From Trifolium pratense (taxonomy: Eukaryota > Streptophyta > Magnoliopsida > Fabales > Fabaceae), in assembly GCF_020283565.1 (NCBI RefSeq), contig NC_060060.1, forward strand, positions 67,503,257-67,567,256: a DNA stretch of 64,000 nt. Reading direction: 5' to 3'. How positions within the stretch are numbered: the first letter of the stretch is position 1; every line of letters begins with the position of its first letter. The notes under the pieces are model-generated. The model was given only the letters and a program-made list of their open reading frames with translations. It searched no databases and had not been told where the DNA came from. A program made the translations under genes and the position numbers. Below, in pieces: positions 11,438-21,261 of the stretch.

Positions 11438-11845
11438 GGGTTAAATATGTTTTTGATTTTTATAGTTTCCCAAAAAAATTATTTTTGTCCCTAAATTTTT
11501 TTTCCACATTTTTAGTCCTTGAAGTTTTTTCCGTCGGTGTTTTTAGTCCATACTTTTCATTCAACTCGTGTATATTTCACATTTTTGAATAAATTTTTGT
11601 ATTCATGTCTATAATATTGTAAGAACATCTTAGATAAAAATTTAGAATTTTTTAACATAAAATGAATTATTTATGATTTTTTATGTGTAAAAAATTAAAA
11701 AAATCATATTTAATTGATTTTTTTTTTTTAAAAAAATAAACTTTTGTAACAAAGATTCATATAATGTACTAAACATGACCGCATAAAAAAAAATTTCAAA
11801 TGGTATGCACGAGTTGAATGAAAACTATGGACTAAAAACAGTCAA
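11438..11845. mobile_element. MITE-like inverted repeat, right end lost
   Basis: The left end GGGTTAAATATGTTTTTGAT starts a family common in legumes with 'Kxx-TTTTGTCCCTAA-TTTTTAGTCC' arms. An inverted counterpart (GCACGAGTTGAATGAAAA, ATGGACTAAAAACAG) lies at 11805-11840. The expected terminal AACATATTTAACCC is absent on the right, where the sequence switches into unrelated DNA at about 11845, so the element is truncated or recombined. Confidence 0.5.
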
Positions 11846-12480
11846 CATCAATGTGGTAGTGGTCTACCAGATATAAAAAACCTGTAAATCCCAACAGATT
11901 TGGAAACTAACAGAGACTCGAAAAGAATCCTGCAAATCTCAATAGATTTAAATGCAGTTAGAGATTCGAGTATCCAAGTAGACCCAACACACAGGGCATC
12001 AACCACACACCGACGGCGTCAAATCCAACCACCACCAAACAGTCAACACCAATGTGGTACAGGTCAACCAGACACCAAAAACCTGCAAAACCACCACCCC
12101 AAACAGCCACGAGCAGCAACAATCAGTGTCGGCCCTCGTAAAAACAACACCGAAATCCAACCACTGCGACTCGAGAAACAGAACGGCCAACATGCTAAAA
12201 TCCCCCACGAACCTTGCAACAACCATCACACGTCGGCAGAAGAAAACACGTGAACATGAAAACACAACAACACCAACTCTGACGAGCACTTTTGTACGAG
12301 CACTTGAGGATGGTTTAAGAACTTCATCTTTAACCAGTGCTCGTTTATACGGTTGTCGTGCTCGTTTTGCCACATGTTTATCCTTATCTCATTTTGATGG
12401 GTTTTCTCGTATTTTAGACTTTTAGCCGATCCAGAACAATATTGATCAAATCGAGAGATCTACAAAAAAATAGAAGGGGG
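11838..12480. other. unassigned, C/A-rich on + strand, with a diverged direct repeat
   Basis: CAGTCAACATCAATGTGGTA at 11839 recurs as a close variant at 12042, followed in both by a GTC-ACCAGA...AAAACCTG block, giving two diverged units about 203 bp apart. Overlapping open frames occur on both strands (for example 11999-12373 minus), but neither shows a recognisable domain. It may be part of an older element. Confidence 0.35.
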
Positions 12481-12519
12481 GGCTGGGTCAAAATCTCCCT
12501 AACTATGTACAACCCTAAA

Positions 12520-12660
12520 TTAGGGTCTCCCAAGTCTATTTGCCTCAACATGACATCTAATTATATGGGGAACCTCGTACGATAGAGTAAAATTATCAAG
12601 AGTAAGATCTAAGTTTACTAGACCATCTGCATAAAAATTGTCTTCTTCAAAAACAATGAA
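12520..12660 (-). pseudogene. LINE-type RNase H remnant (possible)
   Basis: Minus-strand reading from 12660 gives FIVFEEDNFYADGLVNLDL, then TLDNFTLSYEVPHIIRCHVE, and ANRLGRP-stop (TAA at 12520-12522). The layout E-N-x-x-ADxL...NxF...VP...R...xNRLG is that of the C-terminal end of the RNase H-like domain found after zf-RVT in legume LINEs and captured reverse transcriptases. No upstream RT is visible, so this is a short tail fragment. Confidence 0.4.
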
Positions 12661-13540
12661 GTTCATAGATAGGAAAGTAAGGATGCACTAAAGCCCATCT
12701 ATTAATTTATTAAATAATGTCTCAAAATTAATGATATAAAATAAAAATTTAAAGTTAATTTTTTTTTTTTGAGAAAAAAAATTTAAAGTTAATTGTTATC
12801 ATAAAATTTTTTATTTGTGCTGAAATGGACCAAAATGTGTATTTTACCAAAGAGGAGAATGTAATTTACTCTTTAATATATTGTTTCTTAGTAAATAAAA
12901 TAGTGTTTTTTATTTTAAAAAGAAAAGGGAACAAATCTAAGTCTTTAAAATAGAAATTAATAAATTTTCAAAAATTAAAAAGTGGCATGACCAAATGTTG
13001 GACTCGCAACACAATGTGTCAATACCGCTAGACCAAACGTCTTATTTACGAGAAATTTTAATTATTTAATATATATACCATACAGGCCACATTAAATGTA
13101 AGTCACCTCTAGCGGGTCACTTCGAACCGGATTTCTGACCTATAGATTATGTTTCAGATCAATTTTAACATTAAAAATCCTAATTAATAATCCAGAATTA
13201 TCATGCAAATCATTTCTAATATATTTATGATTTTAATTTTGATTAAAAAAGTGTTAAACCAAACACCAAAAAGCTTGTGAGTTTGTTACTGTGTGTGAGA
13301 TGAATTTGTCACTTTGCAACTTGACATTAGAGGAGAAGTGCAACATGGCTGAGACTTGTGGTTCGGTGCAGACCGATGTGCTGCACAAAGCTCATGTGAG
13401 ACTGTGAGAGAGAAAGAAGGTTCTTTGAAACTTGGAACATAATAACTTTACTTTGAACAAAGACAAATCATTAGTGCAAAAGGGGCTGAATTACAATTAC
13501 ATTAAATAAATGATTAAGATTAAAAAACTACACATGTTTT
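12661..13540. other. intergenic, no gene recognised
   Basis: AT-rich DNA. At 13280-13410 there is a less AT-rich stretch (GTGAGTTTGTTACTGTG ... GAGACTGTGAGAGAGAAAG) that resembles an untranslated leader but carries no long frame. Nothing else is supported. Confidence 0.4.
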
Positions 13541-13821
13541 AATAAAAAATAAAGTGATGTCATTTAGACTATTCTCATTCTTACAAGTAGGATGGGCAAC
13601 TCAGCCCAATTTCTCAAAATGGGTAGATAAGAATTTGCCAACAATTTGTCATCTAGTACAACTAGGATTTGGCTCTGCATTCTTGAGAGGGGTGTGGTTA
13701 TGGTGCATAAGTCCAAACTTATGCACCATGCATAAACTTGCATCCTACACCCACCATATGTGCTTCCTACACCAAAAGTCAATCAAAGGTCAGCCCAAGC
13801 CCAAAATTAGGCAATCCATTA

Positions 13822-14030
13822 CTCGCGCGCCCCCCATATACTACCCCATTACCTGCGCCCCCCCTTTTGCTTAGCGCACCCCCCAATTTTTTTTCCTTTT
13901 TCTCCTAGATTTCTTGTGAGCCCCCCAATTTTTTTTCCTCCCCTAGATTTCTAGCGCGCCCCCAATTTTTTTCCCTCCTCCAAACTTCTAGCGCACCCCC
14001 CCAAATTTCTAGCGCGCCCCCCGTTTCCAA
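13822..14030 (+). repeat. C-rich degenerate tandem repeat
   Basis: Units of 25-45 bp of the form CTAGCGCGCCCCCC-AATTTTTTTTCC recur six or seven times (13824, 13870, 13920, 13952, 13990, 14011). Poly-C tracts of five to eight bases alternate with poly-T tracts, unusual in this AT-rich window. It is flanked by a copy of CACCCACCATATGTG on the left. Confidence 0.75.
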
Positions 14031-15000
14031 TTAAATAATAATTTTTGTTCATTTGAAGTATATATTATAAAAATCCATTTTTAATTAATTTTCGTCATAC
14101 ACCCCCCCGAAGCCCAACACAATAACGGTGTATAATGCCATGAAACCATTTAACTAGACTAATAGTTTCAGTGTATAATGGTATGAAACCATTTTTGCTG
14201 TGGAATGGTTTCAAAGAGTTGTTCTCCAAAAACATATTTAACTGTTAATAAAAATTGTGAAATAAATTTAAATTTTTAAGACGATATAAAACCGAAGAGA
14301 GTGAGGTATCCCCAACGGTTCCAAATAATTCAAAATACCCTAAATAAAATTTTGCGAAAATTTTATTAATATCTTATATTTATAAAAGCATATTTACCTC
14401 ATTTAATTAACTAAAAATAGTTCCAGGTCTCAGAAAAATACCAAACTGGTCCCAAAATTCTCAGAAAAGTATTTACTATTTTTATGTAAAAATAATAAAA
14501 AAAATTGGAGTCTCCTTGGCACCGCACGCGCCCCCACGCGCCGCCTGTGAGAGTGGGCGTGGACGCGCGTCACTGTTCATCATCTTCCTCACCCATTTTC
14601 TGCAGAAACGGGTCACGACGACCCGGTTCGTCGACCCGGTTCGTTCTCCCTCAATAATCAACGAAACTCGACGTTCTTTATACCGTTTTGATCGTCGTTC
14701 GATTTTATGAATGTTTCTGGTATTAATTTTCAAAATCGGTGATCGAATCGCATGTAAAATGTTGCCGAAATTGAGCAAGCAAAAATATAAAGTTCTTTAG
14801 TTATGATTATTACATGTGTAAAATCATCTGATGACTGTGAATGACTTATGCACCATACATAAGAAAAGGCTTTTGCATATTAACTATTGCCTCTTGAGAG
14901 CTTGACACCTGTCAAAGTTTGCCAATAAGATGTGGTGGCTGTGTGTATAGTTGGAAGGATTGCATACCCTCATTGGTTATGTGAATGTTGCAAAAGCTGA
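14031..15000. other. intergenic; includes a GC-rich block at 14515-14700
   Basis: AT-rich apart from 14515-14700, which contains CGCACGCGCCCCCACGCG and ACGACCCGGTTCGTCGACCC, with CCCGGTTCGT repeated. Open frames on both strands cross the block without recognisable domains. GTTTCATACCATTATACAC-like words occur inverted at 14128-14215, suggesting a small old inverted repeat. Confidence 0.4.
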
Positions 15001-15049
15001 CGATAGTCTCTCTCGCATCTTTCTCAATTTCTTCTAGCAACCAAACACA

Positions 15050-15099
<50 letters not shown>

Positions 15100-15858
15100 A
15101 TAGAGAGACTCAAACGCCGTAGATCGGAAATAGCTCTGCCGGAATCACAACTGAATCCAAATCTCTTCCGCGAAATGGCGCCTCCTATCACTACTTCTCC
15201 AGATCGGTCATCCCGTCGACGCCGATTATCTCTCTTCCATTGCTTATTATTCAACAACGCTTCTCCCGATTTCATCCATTCCGTTGCATCGCTCTCTGAT
15301 TCTCCTCTTTCTGTTAACAGCAACGTTCTCCTAACTCCTTCCGTTAGTTTTCGCCATCGCTAGGATTTGCTCATTTCACTTTAACAATTCAACTCTATCG
15401 AATACCCGAAAACGCAAGTCGATTTTGACAATTACTAGACTAGGTACACGAATTTTCAGTTTAATTTAAATGTTTAATCGATTATTTATTTAATTTTGAT
15501 TTTGTGTGTGTTTTGGCGGTTTTTTATTTGAGATTTTGGTGATAACATGTGGAAGAGATCCGAAACGGCTTGCAACGATAAAGTTCCAGAAATTTTTGTT
15601 AAGGTATTGTTGCTTATTAACTGTGTCTAGGTTAATTATTTTGTGTGTTGTGTGAAATTGAATCACACTGATTTGGTGTTAATTGTGCATATTTGCATAG
15701 AATCTATTTTGGTGTTGATTTTGAATGTTAATAAACTTGGCTTTTTTGTGTACTGCATTTGATATGTAAGACTGACAATAACTGTAGGTTCAAGGTAAAT
15801 AATAGGAGTCGATGCTGTTCGTTTTTAGGCGGTTCTCTTGTTATCAAAGTTTGGGCTC
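15000..15858 (+). CDS. 5' part of a putative spliced host gene, function unknown
   Basis: The block has gene-like composition: a CT-rich leader, ATG at 15175 in context GCGAAATGGCG, and a 62-codon frame (MAPPITTSPDRSSRRRRLSL at its start, Ser/Arg-rich) ending TAG at 15361-15363. Codon use is balanced, unlike the flanks. A second exon-like segment at 15549-15603 (ATGTGGAAGAGATCC...) is followed by GTATTG, a possible donor. The short first frame may be an upstream ORF or a first exon whose donor I cannot place. The locus is interrupted at 15858/21257 by LTR element C. I do not recognise the product. Confidence 0.35.
15053..15096. repeat. (CT)n microsatellite
   Basis: About 44 bp of CT dinucleotides shortly upstream of the ATG at 15175. 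CT tracts in this position are common in plant 5' untranslated leaders. Confidence 0.95.
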
Positions 15859-16238
15859 TGGTGGTTATAATGTGTAAATCAGGTAAGTAACAGAACTTTA
15901 AAGATGAAATAAGTTGAGAAAGAAATATTTATTTATATTAATATGGAATAGAAGGTTCAAGTACAAGGAATTTGCGGGAAATGAAAATAACAAACTACTA
16001 GTACAGACTAGCAGCCCTAAGCAGCGCACAGCTTGCTTCCAATCACTATCACTAGTGACCCCACATCAAATACTGATTTCCAAGATGATTCTATTCAATC
16101 ATTGACACCCTTTATATAACCAACTTCTTAGCCACGTCATTATTCTTTATTTTTGTCTTTTTCCTAGCATAGAATTTCCACACTCTTGGCTTAGGCCCAA
16201 ACTCTTCCAAGCCCACTTCTGCATTAGTATTTCTATCA
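15859..16238 (-). repeat. 3' LTR of copy C (380 bp)
   Basis: Downstream LTR in element orientation. By eye it differs from the other LTR at one base (GCGGG at 15976 versus GCAGG at 20994). The last 42 codons of the polyprotein are encoded inside it. Confidence 0.96.
16111..16118 (-). promoter_or_regulatory. TATA box in LTR C
   Basis: TATATAAA on the minus strand; the equivalent in the 5' LTR lies at 21129-21136 and would drive the element. The polyprotein stop codon TAA (16112-16114) falls inside this box, so one octamer serves as core promoter and translation stop. Confidence 0.65.
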
Positions 16239-19200
16239 ACTCCACCCTCCTTAGAAAATGCCTTGTCCTCAAGGCAAAATTGAGGAAACTGTCCTCTCAA
16301 GACTTCATTGCTCTCCCAAGTTACATCTTCAGCAGATTTATTTTTCCATTGTACTAAGCTCTGTTGTATTTCAGTGTCACCCTGCATGATGGATCTTGTT
16401 CCCAAAATCTTTTCAGGATATATATCATCTTCTTCAGCTATTTCCAGATCTTTTGGTAAATCACCCTGCACTTGGTAATTTCCTACAGCACGTTTGAGTA
16501 AGGAGACATGGAATACAGGGTGTATCCTTGACTCAGGAGGAAGATTCAATTTGTAAGCTACAACACCCACCTTTTTAATGATTTGAAATGGTCCATAGAA
16601 CCTAGCAGCCAATTTCTGATGTATCCTTCTCACCACTGAGTGTTGTCTATGAGGTCTAAGTTTGAGAAAGACCCATTCTCCTTCTTCAAAAGATAAATCT
16701 CTTCTTTTCTTATTTGCATATATGGCCATCTGCTCTTGAGCCCTAAGAAGATGTAGTTTGAGTTGATTCAAAGCTTCATCTCTTTCACTCAAATCTAAGG
16801 CCACTGCTGCTACCTTCGTTTCATTTGATAAAAACCTCAATAAAGGAGGAGGTTTCCTCCCATAGACCACTTCAAAAGGAGTCTTTCCTATAGAAATATG
16901 GAAAGTAGAATTATACCAGTATTCAGCCCAAGACACCCAAAAAGACCAAGTCTTTGGATGATCAGCAATAAAACATCTCAAGTAGCTTTCCAGACACCTG
17001 TTAATGACCTCAGTTTGTCCATCAGTTTCTGGATGATAAGCTGAGCTCATTTTGAGTTTGGTGCCCTGCAGTTTAAACAATTCCAACCAGAAATGACTTA
17101 CAAATAAAGGATCCCTGTCACTGATTATAGAATTAGGGATACCATGAAGTCTGACTACTTCTTTCATAAATATTTCAGCAATTGTCTTAGCAGTATAAGG
17201 ATGCTTCAACAAAATGAAATGACTATACTTAGATAGTCTATCCACCACCACTAAAATAGCTTCATACCCTTTAGACTTAGGTAAACCAGTGATAAAGTCT
17301 ATAGATAAGTCTTCCCAAACATTGTTAGGTATGGGTAGTGGTTGAAGTAGTCCTCCTGGAGATGTAGCACTATACTTCTGTCTCTGACAAACATCACAGG
17401 ATCTGACATAATCCCTTACACTCTTCTGCATCCCCACCCAGTATAAGGAATCAGCCAATCTCCTATATGTCCTTAGAAACCCTGAGTGCCCTCCACTAGG
17501 GGTATTGTGAAATTCCTCCAGCAGCCAAGGAATAGAAGGAGAGTTAGGTGAAATCACCAATCGATCATGATACAGTAATACCCCTTGCTTGATATGAAAA
17601 CCAGGTTTGGAAGTAGAAGAATTTTGAACTTCCTGTGCTAACTTCTGAATATAAACATCTTGAGCCAATTCATCTAACAGTTGTTGTCTATCAGACCATA
17701 AAGGAAAAGAAATGATTGTGTTCATTTCTCCCACATCTACACATCTAGACAAAGCATCAGCAGCCCTATTTTCAATACCTGGTTTATACTTTACCTCAAA
17801 TTGATAGCCTAGAAGTTTGGCCAACCAACATTGCTGATCTGGAGAAGAGACTTTCTGCTGCAAAAAGTGTTTCAGACTCTTATGATCTGTGTATACAATG
17901 AATTCCCTTCCTAATAAATAGTGTCTCCAATGTTGTATACTAAGCACCAATGCCATTAGTTCCTTCTCATAGACAGATTTTGACAGATTACCATCAGATA
18001 ATGCTTTACTAAAGAAAGCAATTGGTTGTTTATGTTGCATTAAAACAGCCCCAATGCCTCTTCCAGCAGCATCACACTCCACCTCGAAAGGAATTGAGAA
18101 ATTTGGTAAAATCAAAACAGGGGGTGATGTCATGATGTGTTTCAATTCCTCAAAAGCCTTTTCAGCTTCTATTCCCCAATGAAAATTGTCTTTTTTTGTT
18201 AATTCAGTAAGTGGTTTTGCTATTTTACCATAATTCTTAACAAACTTTCTATAGTAACCTGTGAGCCCTAAAAACCCACGAACTCCCTTCACATTTGTTG
18301 GTTTAGGCCAGTTTAAAATACATTGAACCTTGATAGGATCCACTGCAACACCCTCCCCAGAAATTATGTGACCAAGGTAATCTACTTGTCTACTTCCAAA
18401 CTGACACTTAGCCTTATTAGCCACAAAACAGTTATCCACAAGGACAGATAATACTGACTGCAAATGTTTTTTGTGTTCTTCAACATCTTTACTGTAAATT
18501 AAGATGTCATCAAAAAAAACTAAAACAAATTTCCTTAAATAGGGTCTAAAAATGTCATTCATGGTGGCTTGAAAAGTGGCAGGAGCATTCATAAGACCAA
18601 ATGGCATTACCAAGTATTCATAATGACCATTGTGTGTCCTAAAAGCAGTTTTATCAATGTCCTTTTCATGCATCCTAATTTGATGGTATCCTGACTTTAA
18701 ATCAATTTTTGAAAAAATGGTGGCTCCATATAATTCATCCAATAGTTCATCTACTATAGGAATGGGATACTTATCTGGAATTGTAGCTTTATTCAATGCC
18801 CTGTAATCTACGCACATCCTCCAACTCTTATCTTTCTTTTTCACCAATATCACAGGGCTAGAGAAAGAACTCATGCTGGGCCTGATAACTCCTGCTGCTA
18901 ACAACTCAGCTACTTGTTTCTCTATTTCTTCCTTCTGATGATGAGGATAACGATACGGTCTGACATTGATAGCACCATGACCAGGTTGAAGATTGATATG
19001 ATGCACTTGGCTTCTTATTGGGGGCAGCTGAATGTGATCACTGAACACTTCTGCAAATTGATCCAAAATGCAGTTGAAACTTTGATGAACATTAGCCTCA
19101 GTAGTAGTTTCCATAGCATTGACTTGTGACCACCATGAATTTAACACTTCTCTTCTGTATGTGTCCTCCAAATAAGAGTTCAGATAACTCTGTTTTATCA

Positions 19201-20830
19201 TTTTATTGCATAGACCCTGTAATTGCACCTCCTTATCATTTGAAGTGAATTGCATTGTCATGGCTTTCCAGTCCATCACCACTTTTCCCAATGTACTCAA
19301 CCATGAAACCCCTAACACCATATCCATACCTCCTAACTCCAACACATACGCATCGACTACAACTTCAGACTCTCCCATCTTCATCATTACTCCTTCACAT
19401 ATTCCCTTTGTTGACACCTTGTGACCATCACCCAATTTAATGTTTCTAGCTGGAGTAGGTGTAATAGCCAACCCTAAAGCAGTAGTAACTTTAGGAGAAA
19501 TGAAATTGTGGCTAGCACCACTATCAATCAAGACAAGCAGATCAACATTTTGTATTCTTCCTTCTACCTTCATGGTGTGAGACTCACCCATGCTACCCAG
19601 AACACCCATCAGTTTACACTCTACCTCTTCATCTTCATCACTTTCAGCCTCCACATCCTCCATATTCACAATTTCACCTTCTTCGTTCATTGTTTCTCCT
19701 TCCCCCAAAATCAAGACCCTAAGAGATCTCTCGGGACATTTGTGCATAGTGGGATGCCACTTACCACCGCATTTGAAGCATAATCCTTTACTCCTTCTTT
19801 CTTCCACTTCACTGTTTTGATAACTGCGAACTCCCTTCCATCGATCTGATGCTCCAGATCGTTGCTTCCCTTCACTATTTCTCGCCGTCGAACTCATTGA
19901 TGAGCTTGCGTTAGATGCAGTAGAACCCATCTTTGAATTCGGGTACGATCCACCCGCGTTAGAAAGACGCATAGTGTCTTTGGATTGTGACCCGTTTTTA
20001 TTTCTCACCGACCCGGCCCAATCCCGTAAGCCCATTCGCTCAAAATGGTTCTTCTTATCCAAACGACGCTCAGCATCATCATCATCATCGTCCTTCAACT
20101 CTCCTTCAACATCTTTAGCAATTCGCATCATCTCCATACGATTGCGAGGGTTTAGAGTTCGTACACGTCTCCGGATCTGGGGTTTTAAACCACTCATAAA
20201 GTAACCCAGATATTGTTCTTCTGGAAGCCTCCCAACTTGAGAAGAGAGTAACTCAAAAGATTCAACAAACTCTTCCACTGTTCCTCTCTGTTTCAACGTA
20301 GATAGTTCTTCAAATGGGTTTTCCAGTCTTCTTCCTCCATAACGGGCGATTAATGCTCGTTTCAGTTTCTCCCAAGACAAATCATCTTCAGTCTCCATTA
20401 GAAGATTAAACCAGTGAATGGTTGAACCTTCCATACTCAATCTGGCTAGCTTGACACGCATCTCGTCAACTGTATTTTGAACATCAAAATATATCTCTGC
20501 ACGGGTAATCCAAGCCACAGGGTCTTCTCCATCGAACAGAGGGAGTTTTACTTTCTTTCCTGCGAGGCGAGATTCACCTTGTGATGAATTGTTCACCGAT
20601 GTTTCTCCTTCGTTCCCATCTTTCTGAGTTAGCTTCAGCATCTGTTCGCTAAGCTTAGCGAGAACATTGCTATTGTGTTGCATCTGGGTATAGTGGTCTT
20701 GCATCTGAGTAGAATGGGTTTGCATCTGACGAACTAATTCAGCAAGTGTGTTATCAACGGTACCCATTCGAGTTTCCAAAACATCAACACGATCACCCAT
20801 TTTTGGTTTTGTGTTACGTCTTGGTGGCAT
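16112..20830 (-). CDS. gag-pol polyprotein of copy C, intact (1572 aa)
   Basis: I take the ATG at 20830 (MPPRRNTKPKMGDRVDVLE) because the frame upstream of it only crosses the primer binding site. Order: a helical N-terminus; Gag with a KLPLFDGEDPVAWI motif near residue 95; an Asp run near 247; a single zinc knuckle CFKCGGKWHPTMHKC at 351-365; protease LIDSGASHNFIS near 436; reverse transcriptase with FFDDILIYS at 772-780; RNase H (CDAAG near 919, TDHKSLK); and an integrase HHCC zinc region at 1108-1148. Integrase catalytic residues are D1178, D1238 and E1274, with the 35-residue spacing expected between the last two. A GPFQII...HPVFHVSLLKR module and a chromodomain-like segment (LVQWKNKSAEDVTWE) follow. 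All catalytic residues I can check are present and there is no internal stop. The C-terminus reads into the LTR. Confidence 0.95.
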   Translation of the reverse strand: MPPRRNTKPKMGDRVDVLETRMGTVDNTLAELVRQMQTHSTQMQDHYTQMQHNSNVLAKLSEQMLKLTQKDGNEGETSVNNSSQGESRLAGKKVKLPLFDGEDPVAWITRAEIYFDVQNTVDEMRVKLARLSMEGSTIHWFNLLMETEDDLSWEKLKRALIARYGGRRLENPFEELSTLKQRGTVEEFVESFELLSSQVGRLPEEQYLGYFMSGLKPQIRRRVRTLNPRNRMEMMRIAKDVEGELKDDDDDDAERRLDKKNHFERMGLRDWAGSVRNKNGSQSKDTMRLSNAGGSYPNSKMGSTASNASSSMSSTARNSEGKQRSGASDRWKGVRSYQNSEVEERRSKGLCFKCGGKWHPTMHKCPERSLRVLILGEGETMNEEGEIVNMEDVEAESDEDEEVECKLMGVLGSMGESHTMKVEGRIQNVDLLVLIDSGASHNFISPKVTTALGLAITPTPARNIKLGDGHKVSTKGICEGVMMKMGESEVVVDAYVLELGGMDMVLGVSWLSTLGKVVMDWKAMTMQFTSNDKEVQLQGLCNKMIKQSYLNSYLEDTYRREVLNSWWSQVNAMETTTEANVHQSFNCILDQFAEVFSDHIQLPPIRSQVHHINLQPGHGAINVRPYRYPHHQKEEIEKQVAELLAAGVIRPSMSSFSSPVILVKKKDKSWRMCVDYRALNKATIPDKYPIPIVDELLDELYGATIFSKIDLKSGYHQIRMHEKDIDKTAFRTHNGHYEYLVMPFGLMNAPATFQATMNDIFRPYLRKFVLVFFDDILIYSKDVEEHKKHLQSVLSVLVDNCFVANKAKCQFGSRQVDYLGHIISGEGVAVDPIKVQCILNWPKPTNVKGVRGFLGLTGYYRKFVKNYGKIAKPLTELTKKDNFHWGIEAEKAFEELKHIMTSPPVLILPNFSIPFEVECDAAGRGIGAVLMQHKQPIAFFSKALSDGNLSKSVYEKELMALVLSIQHWRHYLLGREFIVYTDHKSLKHFLQQKVSSPDQQCWLAKLLGYQFEVKYKPGIENRAADALSRCVDVGEMNTIISFPLWSDRQQLLDELAQDVYIQKLAQEVQNSSTSKPGFHIKQGVLLYHDRLVISPNSPSIPWLLEEFHNTPSGGHSGFLRTYRRLADSLYWVGMQKSVRDYVRSCDVCQRQKYSATSPGGLLQPLPIPNNVWEDLSIDFITGLPKSKGYEAILVVVDRLSKYSHFILLKHPYTAKTIAEIFMKEVVRLHGIPNSIISDRDPLFVSHFWLELFKLQGTKLKMSSAYHPETDGQTEVINRCLESYLRCFIADHPKTWSFWVSWAEYWYNSTFHISIGKTPFEVVYGRKPPPLLRFLSNETKVAAVALDLSERDEALNQLKLHLLRAQEQMAIYANKKRRDLSFEEGEWVFLKLRPHRQHSVVRRIHQKLAARFYGPFQIIKKVGVVAYKLNLPPESRIHPVFHVSLLKRAVGNYQVQGDLPKDLEIAEEDDIYPEKILGTRSIMQGDTEIQQSLVQWKNKSAEDVTWESNEVLRGQFPQFCLEDKAFSKEGGVDRNTNAEVGLEEFGPKPRVWKFYARKKTKIKNNDVAKKLVI
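16239..16252 (-). other. polypurine tract of copy C
   Basis: AAGGAGGGTGGAGT on the minus strand directly adjoins the 3' LTR. It follows CTTGAGGACAAGG, a string common before the tract in this group, and encodes the KEGGV part of the polyprotein tail. Confidence 0.75.
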
Positions 20831-20855
20831 CAACAATCGCTGGTTCCGGGGAATA

Positions 20856-20874
20856 GATCCGGCAGGTCGGACCA
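20856..20874 (-). other. primer binding site of copy C, apparent tRNA-Tyr match
   Basis: Two bases inside the 5' LTR the minus strand reads TGGTCCGACCTGCCGGATC. Its complement ends AGGTCGGACCA, which matches my recollection of the 3' acceptor end of plant tRNA-Tyr (first strand CCGACCT). It does not match initiator tRNA-Met (TGGTATCAGAGC), the primer of the other two LTR families in this window. Confidence 0.65.
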
Positions 20875-20876
20875 AT

Positions 20877-21256
20877 TGGTGGTTATAATGTGTAAATCAG
20901 GTAAGTAACAGAACTTTAAAGATGAAATAAGTTGAGAAAGAAATATTTATTTATATTAATATGGAATAGAAGGTTCAAGTACAAGGAATTTGCAGGAAAT
21001 GAAAATAACAAACTACTAGTACAGACTAGCAGCCCTAAGCAGCGCACAGCTTGCTTCCAATCACTATCACTAGTGACCCCACATCAAATACTGATTTCCA
21101 AGATGATTCTATTCAATCATTGACACCCTTTATATAACCAACTTCTTAGCCACGTCATTATTCTTTATTTTTGTCTTTTTCCTAGCATAGAATTTCCACA
21201 CTCTTGGCTTAGGCCCAAACTCTTCCAAGCCCACTTCTGCATTAGTATTTCTATCA
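20877..21256 (-). repeat. 5' LTR of copy C (380 bp)
   Basis: Upstream LTR in element orientation, same length as its partner, beginning TGATAGAAAT and ending AACCACCA on the minus strand. It abuts the right target duplication GGCTC at 21257. Confidence 0.96.
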
Positions 21257-21261
21257 GGCTC

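Larger units (their letters stand above)
15859..21256 (-). mobile_element. complete Ty3/gypsy chromovirus, Reina-like (copy C, 5398 bp)
   Basis: Two direct repeats of exactly 380 bp (15859-16238 and 20877-21256, TG..CA) enclose a single long gag-pol frame on the minus strand. The 5-bp target duplication GGCTC is perfect (15854-15858 and 21257-21261). Short LTRs, a total near 5.4 kb and a chromodomain-like C-terminus fit the Reina group (inference). The element appears structurally complete, with a primer binding site, polypurine tract and TATA box. It sits inside a probable host gene, transcribed opposite to it. Confidence 0.97.

Noticed and set aside
11999..12425. Overlapping 117-124-codon frames on both strands
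   Set aside because: Both strands are open because of low TA content; neither translation shows a domain or splice context.
20831..20875. 15 extra residues at the start of copy C polyprotein
   Set aside because: The extension has no ATG and is the primer binding site and its flank; start placed at 20830.
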